A stretch of DNA of 37,481 nucleotides from an uncultured Methanomicrobiales archaeon (GCA_903828975.1 CAIKOD010000103.1:1-37481); one strand, 5' to 3'; counted from the first letter of the stretch, positions 1 to 8,186 are shown. The notes: generated from the sequence alone by a model not told the origin. Translations and numbers: made by a program.

Positions 1-202
1 AGAGATGGCTGATAATTTTGATAGAAAACGATACGGTCAACGTAACAAGGTTGAAACTGTTCTCTCTGTTATTAAACGAAGGTTTGGGGATGAAATTAAA
101 AGCAGACTCTATAGAAGTCAGGTTAAGGAATTAAAGCTTAACTGCATCGTTTACTCGGTTGACAGATTCTTGAAAAAACAGAGGATTTTCATTACTGACT
201 AG
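1..202 (+). CDS. IS transposase, C-terminal part (cut by window edge)
   Basis: This is the C-terminal end of a DDE-type transposase of the broad IS4/IS5 superfamily; the reading frame is open to the left edge of the window, so the rest of the gene lies outside. The visible piece has the basic segment KRYGQRNKVETVLSVIKRRF, which is the usual region around the last catalytic glutamate (R...E...F..K) in these enzymes. It aligns by eye with the C-terminus of the neighbouring transposase at 233-1161 (NF..KY..R..VE..FSV.KR.F...KSR.Y...KE) but is clearly not the same copy. It ends in TAG at 200-202, just before the motif TTTCTACAGAGC (205-216), which recurs at the end of the second element. Whether the complete gene is intact cannot be seen. 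Confidence 0.75.
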   Translation, partial: EMADNFDRKRYGQRNKVETVLSVIKRRFGDEIKSRLYRSQVKELKLNCIVYSVDRFLKKQRIFITD

Positions 203-204
203 GG

Positions 205-216
205 TTTCTACAGAGC
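205..216 (+). repeat. Probable IS right-end motif, copy 1
   Basis: TTTCTACAGAGC lies three bases after the first transposase stop codon. The identical 12-mer occurs at 1104-1115, at the end of the second transposase, and alone at 8274-8285. I infer that it is part of the terminal inverted repeat of this IS family. The matching left-end sequence (GCTCTGTAGAAA) was not found in the window. Confidence 0.5.
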
Positions 217-1116
217 TGAGATAAATAGAAAATTGTCGAGCTGGAATATCAGGTTTATCCGAGCAGCCATTTCGATCGTAAAGGCAACAAGTATTACACC
301 ATATTCCTGTAAATATTCTAAAAAGAATTACACCCAGTACCAACTACTCGTTCTCATACTCTTCAAAGACTACCGGAACCAGCATTATCGGGAGTTTATT
401 GAAGATATCGAAGGTATGGAATCAATTCAAAAGGAACTGGAACTTTTAGCCATACCCCATTTTACTACGCTTCAGAAATTCTTTTGTAGGATAAAAACCC
501 TATACCTCCGTTACGCGTTCAGGAAAACCCTGAACCTGTTTTATTCCGAAAATGATTCAATTCCGGTAACGGCAATCGATTCATCTGGGTTTACCAGCGG
601 ATTTCCAGTCAATATTACTCAGTCAGAACCGGCAAGATTCGAAAACATTTCCTGAAAATTTCGATCTCCGTTGATACCGATCAACAGGTTATCACCGGGT
701 TCATTGCTTCGAAAAGCCGTGTCAATGATACCAGACACGCACGCAGATTGATCCGACAATGTCACAAAATACGAAAGTCTGATTGTTATGTTATGGATAT
801 GGGATACGACTCTGAAGAGATTCATCGTCTGATTCGAGAAGACCTTCATGCTGACTCAATCATTCCGATTCGTTCATGGAATAATGAAGTAATAGGGGGA
901 TATTACAGACAGGAAATGGCTCTGAATTTCGATGATGTCAAATACAGAAAGCGCCAACAGGTTGAAAACAGGTTCTCAGTCCTGAAAAGAAAGTTCAGTG
1001 GGGATTTAAAATCACGGAAATACTTTATTCAGATTAAGGAAATCACCGGAAAAATGATTGTATGTAACCTTCACAGGTTCTTACAAATTCTCTTCTTTGG
1101 GGTTTTCTACAGAGCA
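217..1116 (+). mobile_element. Degenerate insertion sequence (approximate limits)
   Basis: The element carries the frameshifted transposase and ends near the TTTCTACAGAGC motif at 1104-1115. The left limit is set only by the right-end motif of the preceding element (205-216); no left inverted repeat or target duplication was found. The element abuts a related IS, so this looks like a small IS graveyard at the boundary with the next gene. Confidence 0.45.
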
Positions 1117-1161
1117 AAAATTTGTAATGATTTGAACATTCGTGCCAGAAATCATGACTAA
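233..1161 (+). pseudogene. IS4/IS5-type transposase, frameshifted
   Basis: A transposase in two frames. The first part (233-about 600) holds the N-terminal region ending in the first catalytic aspartate motif (AIDSSGFTS). The reading then has to move to another frame near 593-601, where [17 protein letters not shown] begins. It continues through [12 protein letters not shown], the second aspartate region ([15 protein letters not shown]) and the glutamate region ([19 protein letters not shown]). The shift is equivalent to -1 (one base lost); no slippery heptamer is evident, so a disabling mutation is more likely than programmed frameshifting. The first frame has only a TTG start (233), so the N-terminus may be damaged too. 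The ORF reads through the IS-end motif at 1104-1115 and stops at 1159-1161, probably beyond the element. Confidence 0.75.
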
Positions 1162-1297
1162 ACACAGTTATCTTTTTCAACGGTGCAAGGCAGATTTCCG
1201 CTCCATATTATAGCAATACCTGACATTGCAGGAGGGGCAATTCAAGCTTTATTAATACAATACAGGTACTCCAGTCATTAGGGGTGAATGAGAGTCT

Positions 1298-3451
1298 ATG
1301 CAAAAAATATCGTCAGTAGGTATTTTCATCTGTGTTATGGTTGCAGTAATCCTTCCGATAGTGGCGGTATCAGGACAGGCAGGAAATACCGCAGGACCTG
1401 ATTATTATGGCAAGGTTGTTGAGCTCAAGGACACAATTCTGTACATAAGTCCGGTAAAGCCGATGGTGGGCGGAACTATAACGTTTACCCTGCAGGGAAC
1501 TTTTCCATCCGGGACATGGTTTGATTGGGATTTTGGGGATGGGGGGACCACTCATACTCAGGCAAGCTGGGTGGATTATCTCTACAAAAAAACGGGAATG
1601 TACAATGTAACTGTTTCCGTTAATTCAGAACCTGTTGCCTCATGCTCCCTTGACCTCACGTTACAGAAGGGAGACATCCTGGTACATGCAGGTTCGGGGA
1701 CACTCTCGCAACTCATACCCGGACCATGGTCACATGCAGGTCTCTATATCGGGAATGACACAGTCCTTGAATCCACCAGCGAAGGTGTGCATATAAGTCC
1801 ACTCTACCCGGTCTGGTCATATCCGAATGATACCTGTGATGGGGTATTCCGGCTGTCAGGCCTTGATGACCAGACGCGGGAACGTATTGTTACATGGGCA
1901 CTCGCAAAAAACGGGGCACCGTATGATTATCTATCACTAATTCCACCGGGATTTAAACAGGCTGATTGTCAGGATGTAAACCTGAAACCTCTCTGTTATT
2001 CTTACTACTGTAGTGAACTGGTCTGGGCCGCATATTACAGGAATGGAAACGATCTCTACCCGAGATACTTCCTGGTACTCCCATCTGCCCTGGTCACTGC
2101 CAATTATTATTCTACAGACCTGATAGGCACTCATATTGAAAAAATTCCTGACGGTAGGTCTCAATATACAGGGTATTATTCCCAGGTTCTCGCCGGGAAA
2201 AATCCGCCCTATGACCCCACCTCATCCAACGGGAATGCAGATTACGAATTGATCCTGGTAGGAAATAACCCCGGTCCAGGAAATGATGTATCTGAAGGGG
2301 AATCAATTAGTAATACGCCCCTTCAGAACCAGGATCAGGCACCAGGAGTCATTGAGATGACGATCACGGATCCGGTCGGGAAGGTGCTGTCAGGTACTAT
2401 TAGTACAATCCACAATTCATCGGTTGAGAAGATAGATTATGATGCGGACGGATATTACAATGATAAACTGGCTTGTTTATTCAACCCGGTTCAGGGAGAA
2501 TACACCCTCCGGCTGGCATTACCGGGCCAGATGGGCGGAACTGGCAGGATCTCTCTACTTGTCGGCAGCTGGGATGAGGACCAGTACGCCTGGGTCATCC
2601 CCTGGAATAAAGTTCAAACCGGTTCCGTTCCCGAGATTGTCCACTTCAGGATAGATGAACGCGATCAGACCAGGTTCATCACGATCCCCAGCCGGGGGGC
2701 CGCTCCCCTCAATGTCTCAGTCATTGCCCTCTCACCTATGGAGAATTTTCACGACTCCTGGGACTTTGGTGACGGGACAATTATTTCAGATAATCAGGCC
2801 GTCTCACACCTGTATACCGTTCCAGGGACATACATGGTCCGGGTGACAGTCTGGAACAGTACTGCCACATCATCGGTGAACATTCCGATCATCGTAGACG
2901 CGAATCCAGTCCCACTTCAAGCAAATTTTATGGTAGACAGAACTTCGGGTTTTCTTCCCCTCACGGTAACATGCATCGATAAATCCACGGGTAATCCGAC
3001 CAGGTATAATTACAATTTTGGAGACGGTTTCAACTCGGCAGATAAAAATGCGAGCCATACATACCGGTTCCCTGGTATTTACACAATTACCCTGACTATT
3101 ATGAAATATAACCCCGGGTCAAATTCCATAATAAGCAGTGTTGAAGCAAAAACGAACGTCATTACGGTGAACCGTGTTCCATCTATACCCCTGGTCGCGA
3201 AATTCACTGCATCGCCAACCAACGGAACAGTACCGCTTACCGTCACTTTTACGGACAAGTCGAGTGGGGACCCGACCCGGTATAATTATGATTTCGGGGA
3301 TGGTGTCAATATGACCGGGCCAAACCCCGTCCATACCTACCGGCATGCAGGAGTCTACAATGTTACCCTGCTGGTCCTTAAAAATGATGCCGTCAATGGT
3401 TCAATTGTTAGTAATGCGTCTGTTCAGAAGGGCCTGATCCAGGTCAATTAA
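1298..3451 (+). CDS. Secreted PKD-domain protein with permuted papain-like amidase domain
   Basis: A 717-residue exported protein. Residues 1-28 form a signal peptide (hydrophobic core followed by VSGQA). A first PKD-like domain spans about 47-115 (WDFGDG at 77-82). Residues 122-265 resemble the YiiX/LRAT/NlpC-P60-like permuted cysteine amidase fold: GDILVH, then WSHAGLYIGND with His146 as candidate catalytic histidine, and YYCSELVWAAY with Cys238 as candidate nucleophile. A linker and beta-rich region (345-450) follow, then PKD domains at about 462-533, 541-623 and 634-717, each with a DFGDG/NFGDG motif and a HTY or HLY signature. PKD domains are typical of archaeal surface proteins. The substrate is unknown: pseudomurein is not expected in this order, so a protein or lipid amide is possible. 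It stands alone after the IS remnants; an AT-rich stretch near 1247-1260 could be its TATA box. Confidence 0.8.
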   Translation: MQKISSVGIFICVMVAVILPIVAVSGQAGNTAGPDYYGKVVELKDTILYISPVKPMVGGTITFTLQGTFPSGTWFDWDFGDGGTTHTQASWVDYLYKKTGMYNVTVSVNSEPVASCSLDLTLQKGDILVHAGSGTLSQLIPGPWSHAGLYIGNDTVLESTSEGVHISPLYPVWSYPNDTCDGVFRLSGLDDQTRERIVTWALAKNGAPYDYLSLIPPGFKQADCQDVNLKPLCYSYYCSELVWAAYYRNGNDLYPRYFLVLPSALVTANYYSTDLIGTHIEKIPDGRSQYTGYYSQVLAGKNPPYDPTSSNGNADYELILVGNNPGPGNDVSEGESISNTPLQNQDQAPGVIEMTITDPVGKVLSGTISTIHNSSVEKIDYDADGYYNDKLACLFNPVQGEYTLRLALPGQMGGTGRISLLVGSWDEDQYAWVIPWNKVQTGSVPEIVHFRIDERDQTRFITIPSRGAAPLNVSVIALSPMENFHDSWDFGDGTIISDNQAVSHLYTVPGTYMVRVTVWNSTATSSVNIPIIVDANPVPLQANFMVDRTSGFLPLTVTCIDKSTGNPTRYNYNFGDGFNSADKNASHTYRFPGIYTITLTIMKYNPGSNSIISSVEAKTNVITVNRVPSIPLVAKFTASPTNGTVPLTVTFTDKSSGDPTRYNYDFGDGVNMTGPNPVHTYRHAGVYNVTLLVLKNDAVNGSIVSNASVQKGLIQVN

Positions 3452-3502
3452 TTTTTAAAAAAAAGACTGCAGATCAGCACCAACCATGAAACCTGATCGT
3501 AT

Positions 3503-3787
3503 TCAGGGGAGGTTGCCGTCCCCCGAACATCCACGCTGCCATTCTTCGCTCATTTCGATCAGGATTAACATAATCCTCTGGACATGAACGGGGTTGATTT
3601 TGTGCTCGACAGCATAATCAAACGAGGACTCAAGGACTGCCTTTACCCGTTCCTCGTCATGGACCGGGAGACCCCCGGTGAATTTCACTTTTGCAATTTT
3701 TCCGGCTACCGCCTGACGTTTAGCGATCAGCCGGATTATCTCCCGATCAATCCTGTTGATCTCTTCCCTGAGTGACTCGATTGGCAT
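3503..3787 (-). CDS. Chorismate mutase, AroQ type
   Basis: A 94-residue all-helical protein of the AroQ chorismate mutase class, which converts chorismate to prephenate for phenylalanine and tyrosine synthesis. The N-terminus (SLREEINRIDREIIRLIAKR) is the classic first helix, with the conserved LR..I..ID..I..L...R pattern that supplies an active-site arginine. K31 in the AGKIAKVK region and the VHDEERVKAVL segment match helix 2. The length is typical of monofunctional archaeal enzymes. The gene is single and convergent with the PKD gene. Upstream on its own strand are two TTTAAA boxes (3806-3819), suitable as TATA elements about 20-30 bases before the start, which suggests a very short leader. 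No other aromatic-pathway gene lies in the window. Confidence 0.88.
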   Translation of the reverse strand: MPIESLREEINRIDREIIRLIAKRQAVAGKIAKVKFTGGLPVHDEERVKAVLESSFDYAVEHKINPVHVQRIMLILIEMSEEWQRGCSGDGNLP

Positions 3788-3805
3788 AGTACCTACTTGC
3801 AGCAG

Positions 3806-3819
3806 TTTAAAGGTTTAAA
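3806..3819 (-). promoter_or_regulatory. Candidate TATA element of chorismate mutase gene
   Basis: Two TTTAAA boxes separated by GG lie 19-32 bases upstream of the ATG at 3787 on the minus strand. The position fits an archaeal TATA box serving a short-leader transcript. This is positional inference only. Confidence 0.35.
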
Positions 3820-3996
3820 TGTGTGCCCCTGGCAGGCATCCGGACCGGGTATCGGTGATCCCCTGCAATCCTGCAGTCCGGGAAACCATACCTGATAGAT
3901 CCCGGTTATTTTTTGTTCGCATGCAGGAACAAATCGGTGTTATGGGCCATCCGAAGCAAATAAGCCCCGGGAACTACCACCAGTACAGGACAATTT

Positions 3997-4632
3997 ATGC
4001 TCGAACTGATAACTCGAAGGGAGCGCTTTGATCTCTTCATTGCGTGGCTTGGGATCACGATTGCGTTCACCCTTGCAATCGTGCTCTCCAGTTTTAATGG
4101 GAAAATAGACCCCCTGTTCTTCCTCTACATCTTTGGGATATCCTGCCTGACGGTGGGTATTGGTTTTGTACTGCATGAAATGGCCCACAAGTTTACTGCC
4201 ATGAAGTACGGCTATTACGCAGAATTCAGGAAAGATAACGTCATGCTCCTGATGTCTGTTGTTTTAGCGGCACTGGTGCACGTCGTATTTGCAGCTCCCG
4301 GCGCCACGGTCATTTATGGGGGCGGGCTGTCGAAGGAACAGAATGGAAAGATTTCTGCAGTCGGCCCTGCGACGAACCTCGTGCTCTGCATCCCGTTTGG
4401 GATCATGGTGCTTATGACTCCCTTTATCACCGGATGGGGGCCCGTAATCGGCTTCATCGGGATGATGGGACTCCAGATTAATGCAATGATTGCCGCATTC
4501 AACCTTCTCCCCATCAGTGTCCTTGATGGTAAGAAAGTACTCGAATGGAACTCGCTCATATTCGTGGTTATGATTGCAGTTTCCTTTGCGGTATTGTTTG
4601 TTTCACTTACCATGGTCCCATCTTACATCTGA
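3997..4632 (+). CDS. M50-family (site-2 protease-like) membrane metalloprotease
   Basis: A 211-residue polytopic membrane protein with the zinc-protease signature HEMAH (His60, Glu61, His64) inside a transmembrane segment, and the third-ligand motif LLPISVLDGKKV with Asp177. Together these define the M50 site-2 protease family, which cleaves substrates within the membrane. It is a compact form with about six hydrophobic segments (15-31, 40-60, 80-100, 123-142, 147-172, 185-208) and no PDZ or CBS domain. Between the motifs is a short loop (IYGGGLSKEQNGKISAVGPA) seen in archaeal relatives. An AGGA ribosome-binding site lies six bases before the ATG. It is monocistronic between the chorismate mutase and cobalt genes. 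Its substrate cannot be inferred from context. Confidence 0.88.
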   Translation: MLELITRRERFDLFIAWLGITIAFTLAIVLSSFNGKIDPLFFLYIFGISCLTVGIGFVLHEMAHKFTAMKYGYYAEFRKDNVMLLMSVVLAALVHVVFAAPGATVIYGGGLSKEQNGKISAVGPATNLVLCIPFGIMVLMTPFITGWGPVIGFIGMMGLQINAMIAAFNLLPISVLDGKKVLEWNSLIFVVMIAVSFAVLFVSLTMVPSYI

Positions 4633-4739
4633 TACATTTTTTCCGGAACAAAAAAATTCCATGTCCTACAGTGCACATGTCTGTTTGGAATAAGTATGCC
4701 GTTATTTTTGGGATTTGGATGGGATGAAAAAAACCGGAA

Positions 4740-4756
4740 TTGATAATTAGTATCAA
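4740..4756. promoter_or_regulatory. Perfect inverted repeat upstream of cbiM, candidate operator
   Basis: TTGATA-ATTAG-TATCAA is a perfect 6-bp inverted repeat with a 5-bp spacer, 57 bases before the cbiM start. An AT-rich stretch (4763-4775, AATATTAA) just downstream could be the TATA box. The position suits a metal- or cobalamin-responsive regulator of the cobalt transporter. The regulator is unknown, and I see no cobalamin riboswitch, which archaea usually lack. Confidence 0.45.
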
Positions 4757-4812
4757 ATAGTAAAGTAATATTAAGTTAAAACAGATTTTATTGATTGGAG
4801 AAATTGAAACAT

Positions 4813-5505
4813 ATGCATATCATGGAAGGCTTTTTGCCGTTGCAATGGGCTGTTTTCTGGTGGCTGATCGCCCTCCCGTGCCTGGTTTACGGCGTGTACC
4901 GGTTGAAAAAAGTGATGGATGCCGATCGCGAAGCGCTCCCCCTCCTTGGTGTGACTGGCGGGTTTATTTTTATTCTCTCCTCCTTAAAACTCCCGTCCGT
5001 CACCGGTAGTTGTTCCCATCCGACCGGGACCGGTCTCTCTGCGATCTGCTTCGGCCCATGGATAACATCCGTTGTATGCGCGATTGTCCTGCTGTTCCAG
5101 GCGCTCTTTCTTGCACACGGCGGACTTTCGGTCCTCGGGGCAAATGTCGTCTCGATGGGGATAGTAGGCCCCCTTGCGGGTTATGCCGTGTACCGGGCCC
5201 TCCGTGAAACCCGGGTCAACATGTTTCTCACGGTGTTCCTTGCCTGTGCGCTCGCAGATATGTTCACCTATATCACAACGTCGCTGGAACTGGCACTGGC
5301 ATACCCGGCTGAAGTTGAAGGTGTCGGCAGTTCTTTCGTCCTATTTATGGGGATCTTCGCTATTACGCAGGTCCCGCTTGCCATCGTCGAAGGTGTTGTT
5401 CTCGCACTGGTGTTTAAGTATATTGTCCAGCTCAAACCTGATATTCTTCTCCGGATGAACGTGTTCCCGGAGGAAAAAATTAACGCCGCAAGGGATGATA
5501 CCTGA
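4813..5505 (+). CDS. cbiM: Cobalt ECF transporter substrate-binding membrane protein CbiM
   Basis: CbiM is the substrate-capture membrane subunit of the group I energy-coupling-factor cobalt transporter. I chose the start at ATG 4813, not the in-frame TTG at 4795, because CbiM proteins begin MHIMEGFLP: the N-terminal Met-His is part of the metal site and must be at the extreme N-terminus. GGAG at 4797-4800 can act as ribosome-binding site. The protein (230 residues) has about six membrane segments, and the conserved GSCSHPTGTGLSAICFGPW loop holds a further metal-ligand histidine. Its stop overlaps the cbiN start (TGATG). Methanogens need cobalt for corrinoid methyltransferases. NikM nickel transporters are close relatives, but the adjacent CbiN favours cobalt. 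Confidence 0.93.
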   Translation: MHIMEGFLPLQWAVFWWLIALPCLVYGVYRLKKVMDADREALPLLGVTGGFIFILSSLKLPSVTGSCSHPTGTGLSAICFGPWITSVVCAIVLLFQALFLAHGGLSVLGANVVSMGIVGPLAGYAVYRALRETRVNMFLTVFLACALADMFTYITTSLELALAYPAEVEGVGSSFVLFMGIFAITQVPLAIVEGVVLALVFKYIVQLKPDILLRMNVFPEEKINAARDDT

Positions 5506-5816
5506 TGGTATTCAGGTACAGGCTGGAGATTCTCGCAATTGTTGCCGTCCTGACATTCTGTGCCCTGTTCCTCTATACGAGTTCGATGATGGGTAACGCA
5601 GAATTTGCGGGTTCTGACACGGTCGGATCGGCAAAAATAGCGGAACTGGCGGGAGTGCCGGTGGATGAAATTCAGCCATTAATACCGCAATGGGTCCCAC
5701 CTAGTGGAGAGGTTGAATCTGCCCTGTTCGCCCTGCAGGCTGCAATAGGCGGGATAATGGTCGGCCTGGTCTTCGGCTACTGGATCGGCCAGAAAAAAGG
5801 AACAAAAAGCACCTGA
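5505..5816 (+). CDS. cbiN: Cobalt transporter accessory protein CbiN
   Basis: A 103-residue protein with two membrane helices (about 8-27 and 74-94) and an exported loop between them (GSDTVGSAKIAELAG, then the IQPLIPQWVPPSGEVESALFALQ segment typical of CbiN). CbiN partners CbiM and is needed to load cobalt; nickel-specific systems use different partners, so this is the best evidence that the operon transports cobalt. It overlaps cbiM by one base and is followed by cbiQ after 14 bases. Confidence 0.92.
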   Translation: MVFRYRLEILAIVAVLTFCALFLYTSSMMGNAEFAGSDTVGSAKIAELAGVPVDEIQPLIPQWVPPSGEVESALFALQAAIGGIMVGLVFGYWIGQKKGTKST

Positions 5817-5830
5817 AATGATGTACTGCC

Positions 5831-6619
5831 ATGTATGAAGAGTTACTGGAGGATATCGCCCAGACGAACGGGTTGCGGGAGGTCAATACCTACCTGAAAC
5901 TCGTGACCGGGCTCGGGGCAATCCTCCTCTGCCTCCTCTCCACGAGTTTCATCGCGCCACTTTTTATTGCGGTCCTGCTTTCAGGGGCGATCATCCTTCT
6001 TGCGCGGGTTGAGGCGAGGACATACGCGGAACTCTTTATCGTGCCCTTCTGGTTTGCAGCCATGAGTGTTCTCGTGATCATCCTCCTGTCCGGGGGGAGC
6101 GAGGTATACTGGAGCTGGAACCCGTTTTCATGGCTCTCAATATCCATATCACGTGAAAGCCTCAACGAGGGTATTTTTGTATTCTGCAGGGTCATAGGGG
6201 GGATGTCGGCTCTGATTTTTATCGCCCTCACCACCCCGATGACCGACCTCTTTATCGTGATGAGGCGGTGCCGGATCCCTGATGCGGTCCTGGACCTGAC
6301 GATGATGATCTACCGGACTATCTTTATGATCATGCACCTGCTTGTTCAGACATACCAGGCCCAGGTGATGCGCCTCGGGTACTCCTCGTTCCGTGAATCG
6401 ATTGTGTCCTTTTCCACTCTGTGTGGTTCGGTATTTATCGCCAGCTGGGATGCAGGGGAAGACCTGGTCCGGGCCATGGACGCACGTTGTTATGCTGGAA
6501 AATTTGCCCTGCTCGGGGAAACCGGCCCGGCGAATTGTTATTCACTGGCGGCAGTGGGATTATTTCTCCTGGTATCGTCAGTGATCGTGGTTATTACACG
6601 AAATATTGTCATGATATAG
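5831..6619 (+). CDS. cbiQ: ECF transporter transmembrane (T) component CbiQ
   Basis: The 262-residue T component couples ATP hydrolysis by CbiO to movement of CbiM. It has several hydrophobic segments in the N-terminal half and the conserved coupling region with the Ala-Arg-Gly-type signature here reading VRAMDARCYAG (about 213-223), which contacts the ATPase; MRRCRIPDAVLDLTMMIYR is the usual second cytoplasmic segment. The gene lies between cbiN and cbiO with short spacers (14 and 10 bases), as in other methanogen cobalt operons. Confidence 0.92.
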   Translation: MYEELLEDIAQTNGLREVNTYLKLVTGLGAILLCLLSTSFIAPLFIAVLLSGAIILLARVEARTYAELFIVPFWFAAMSVLVIILLSGGSEVYWSWNPFSWLSISISRESLNEGIFVFCRVIGGMSALIFIALTTPMTDLFIVMRRCRIPDAVLDLTMMIYRTIFMIMHLLVQTYQAQVMRLGYSSFRESIVSFSTLCGSVFIASWDAGEDLVRAMDARCYAGKFALLGETGPANCYSLAAVGLFLLVSSVIVVITRNIVMI

Positions 6620-6629
6620 GTTTTGTCCC

Positions 6630-7793
6630 ATGAGCAGCATCATTCTTGAAGCAAGGGAGATCCGGTACCGCTACCCGCGGGGGATGGAAGCAGTCCGGGG
6701 TATCAGTTTTCATATACGGAAAGGGGAAAAAATAGCCCTTGTAGGACCCAACGGTGCCGGGAAATCCACGCTCATGCTGATGTTAAACGGGATGATACGC
6801 CCTGATTCAGGCATCATACTCTTTGACAACGAACCGGTCAGCTATGATAAGGATTCGTTGCGGAAATTACGCAAACGAGTGGGTTTTGTCCTCCAGAACC
6901 CGGACCGGCAGATTATTGCACCAACGGTATACCAGGATGTGGCATTCGGGCCTGTTAACCTGGGGTACAGCGAAAGCGAGGTTAAATCGGCAGTCCGGGA
7001 GGCGCTCCGGTACGTGGGACTCGAGGGGTTCGAACGCCGCCCTCCCCATCTCCTTTCCGGTGGAGAGAAGAAACGCGTTGCAATTGCAGGGGTGCTTGCG
7101 ATGGACCCTGATCTTCTCGTATTTGATGAGCCAACCAGCGGTCTTGATCCATCAGGTTCAGAGGACATCATGGAACTCCTTGATGAACTCAATCACCAGG
7201 GCAAGACCATTATCATATCAACACACGACATTGAGCTCGCGTACCCGTGGGCCGACCGTGCAATCCTCCTGTTAGAGGGCAGGATTCTCCAGGAGGCCAT
7301 ACCGGATGTGGCATTTGGCAGACCCGAATATGTCAGGCAGGCGCACCTGTCGATGCCGATCCTGCTTGATATTTATTTTGAACTTGAAAAGAGGGGTTAT
7401 TCACTGCCTGAGAGAAAGCCAAGGACTGTCCTTGACATGCTTCAGGTGATAGATGTGGCGTTTAAGAAAACACCCTGCTGTCATGCGTCTCCCGGAACAA
7501 TCAGCGTTTTTGATGTCGATTCATCCCTGCATGATTCATTACCCGGGTGGCTCGCGTCGCACCCGGGAGTATCAATAGGCGCAATGGGGACCCGTGCGAA
7601 ACAGCATGCTGCAGATAATCACATCGTTCTTGATTTTACCTATGGTGTGATTGACAAGTGCATTTTACGAGCGATTATTGGGGAGTCCTCGTTGATCCTG
7701 ACGAGTACCGGGATGGTCCGGAGGGTAGAACACCGGGCCCTCGAATTTGCTACCGTGAGTGGTATCAGTGTGCCAGTCAGGTTAATGGATTAA
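6630..7793 (+). CDS. cbiO: Cobalt ECF transporter ATPase CbiO with C-terminal extension
   Basis: ABC ATPase that powers the CbiMNQ complex at the inner face of the membrane. Visible motifs are Walker A GPNGAGKST (39-47), Q-loop VLQNPDRQ (87-94), signature LSGGEKKR (142-149), Walker B LLVFDEPTSGLDP (162-174) and the switch histidine in STHD. At 387 residues it is about 100 longer than the usual 270-290. The ATPase part ends near residue 265, followed by a linker and a separate domain (about 285-387) with VSIGAMGTRAKQHA, DFTYGVIDKCILRAI and LILTSTGMVRRVEHR. I do not recognise that domain; its location suggests a regulatory or corrinoid-linked role, but this is not shown. It is the last gene of the operon, followed by a repeat-rich gap. 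Confidence 0.92.
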   Translation: MSSIILEAREIRYRYPRGMEAVRGISFHIRKGEKIALVGPNGAGKSTLMLMLNGMIRPDSGIILFDNEPVSYDKDSLRKLRKRVGFVLQNPDRQIIAPTVYQDVAFGPVNLGYSESEVKSAVREALRYVGLEGFERRPPHLLSGGEKKRVAIAGVLAMDPDLLVFDEPTSGLDPSGSEDIMELLDELNHQGKTIIISTHDIELAYPWADRAILLLEGRILQEAIPDVAFGRPEYVRQAHLSMPILLDIYFELEKRGYSLPERKPRTVLDMLQVIDVAFKKTPCCHASPGTISVFDVDSSLHDSLPGWLASHPGVSIGAMGTRAKQHAADNHIVLDFTYGVIDKCILRAIIGESSLILTSTGMVRRVEHRALEFATVSGISVPVRLMD

Positions 7794-7848
7794 ATAAAAG
7801 GTTTACCGGAGATCTTACCAGATGTCAGAAAAAGCGGGTTACAAAGGC

Positions 7849-8005
7849 AGGAGGTGGTCTCACCCCCTCCCTACCCTACCTGAGGAAACATAAACTATCG
7901 GGCAGGGTTTACCTGGATTTTCAGAGATTTTGGGTTTGTTGAAACCCGGCATATTAAAAAAAAAGAGCAGATATGTAAGACTAGGAGGGGGTTTCACCCC
8001 CTCCC
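7849..8005 (+). repeat. Two tandem hairpin repeats, 134-bp period
   Basis: The units start at 7849 and 7983 with AGGAGG(T/G)GGT(C/T)TCACCCCCTCCCT, and both are followed after roughly 40-70 bases by GGCAGGGTT. The second is a perfect 9-bp hairpin, GGAGGGGGT-TTC-ACCCCCTCC (7984-8004); the first (7850-7870) has one mismatch. They begin 56 bases after the cbiO stop, so the first could act as a terminator or 3'-end structure, but two diverged copies suggest an intergenic repeat family. Confidence 0.6.
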
Positions 8006-8186
8006 TGCCCCACCCCCGATAAGATATTCATTGGCAGGGTTCAATTGGGACATTCAAGGAAATTTCAGAGATTAAAGAGATCATTCCTTATCCCAACCGG
8101 TGTCGCCAAAGCGGCGGGCCATGAGCCCCGGGAGCGTGACGAAATTTTGGAATTACCAATCTGCAAAATAGATTTGAGAGGATTTC

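Noticed and set aside
203-232. TAG read-through (pyrrolysine) joining the first transposase with the second frame
   Set aside because: The two frames happen to be in register, but the TAG precedes an IS-end motif and is a normal stop; there is no sign of pyrrolysine use in the window.
2439-2846. Two plus-strand frames inside the PKD gene
   Set aside because: They overlap the PKD/amidase gene, which has a signal peptide and clear domains; the translations have no family features.
4660-4812. Cobalamin riboswitch before cbiM
   Set aside because: The region is short and AT-rich, with no B12-box-like sequence; only a DNA inverted repeat was seen.
6823-7275. 150-codon frame inside cbiO
   Set aside because: It overlaps the Walker and signature motifs of cbiO in another frame; composition is Arg/Ser-rich shadow-type.
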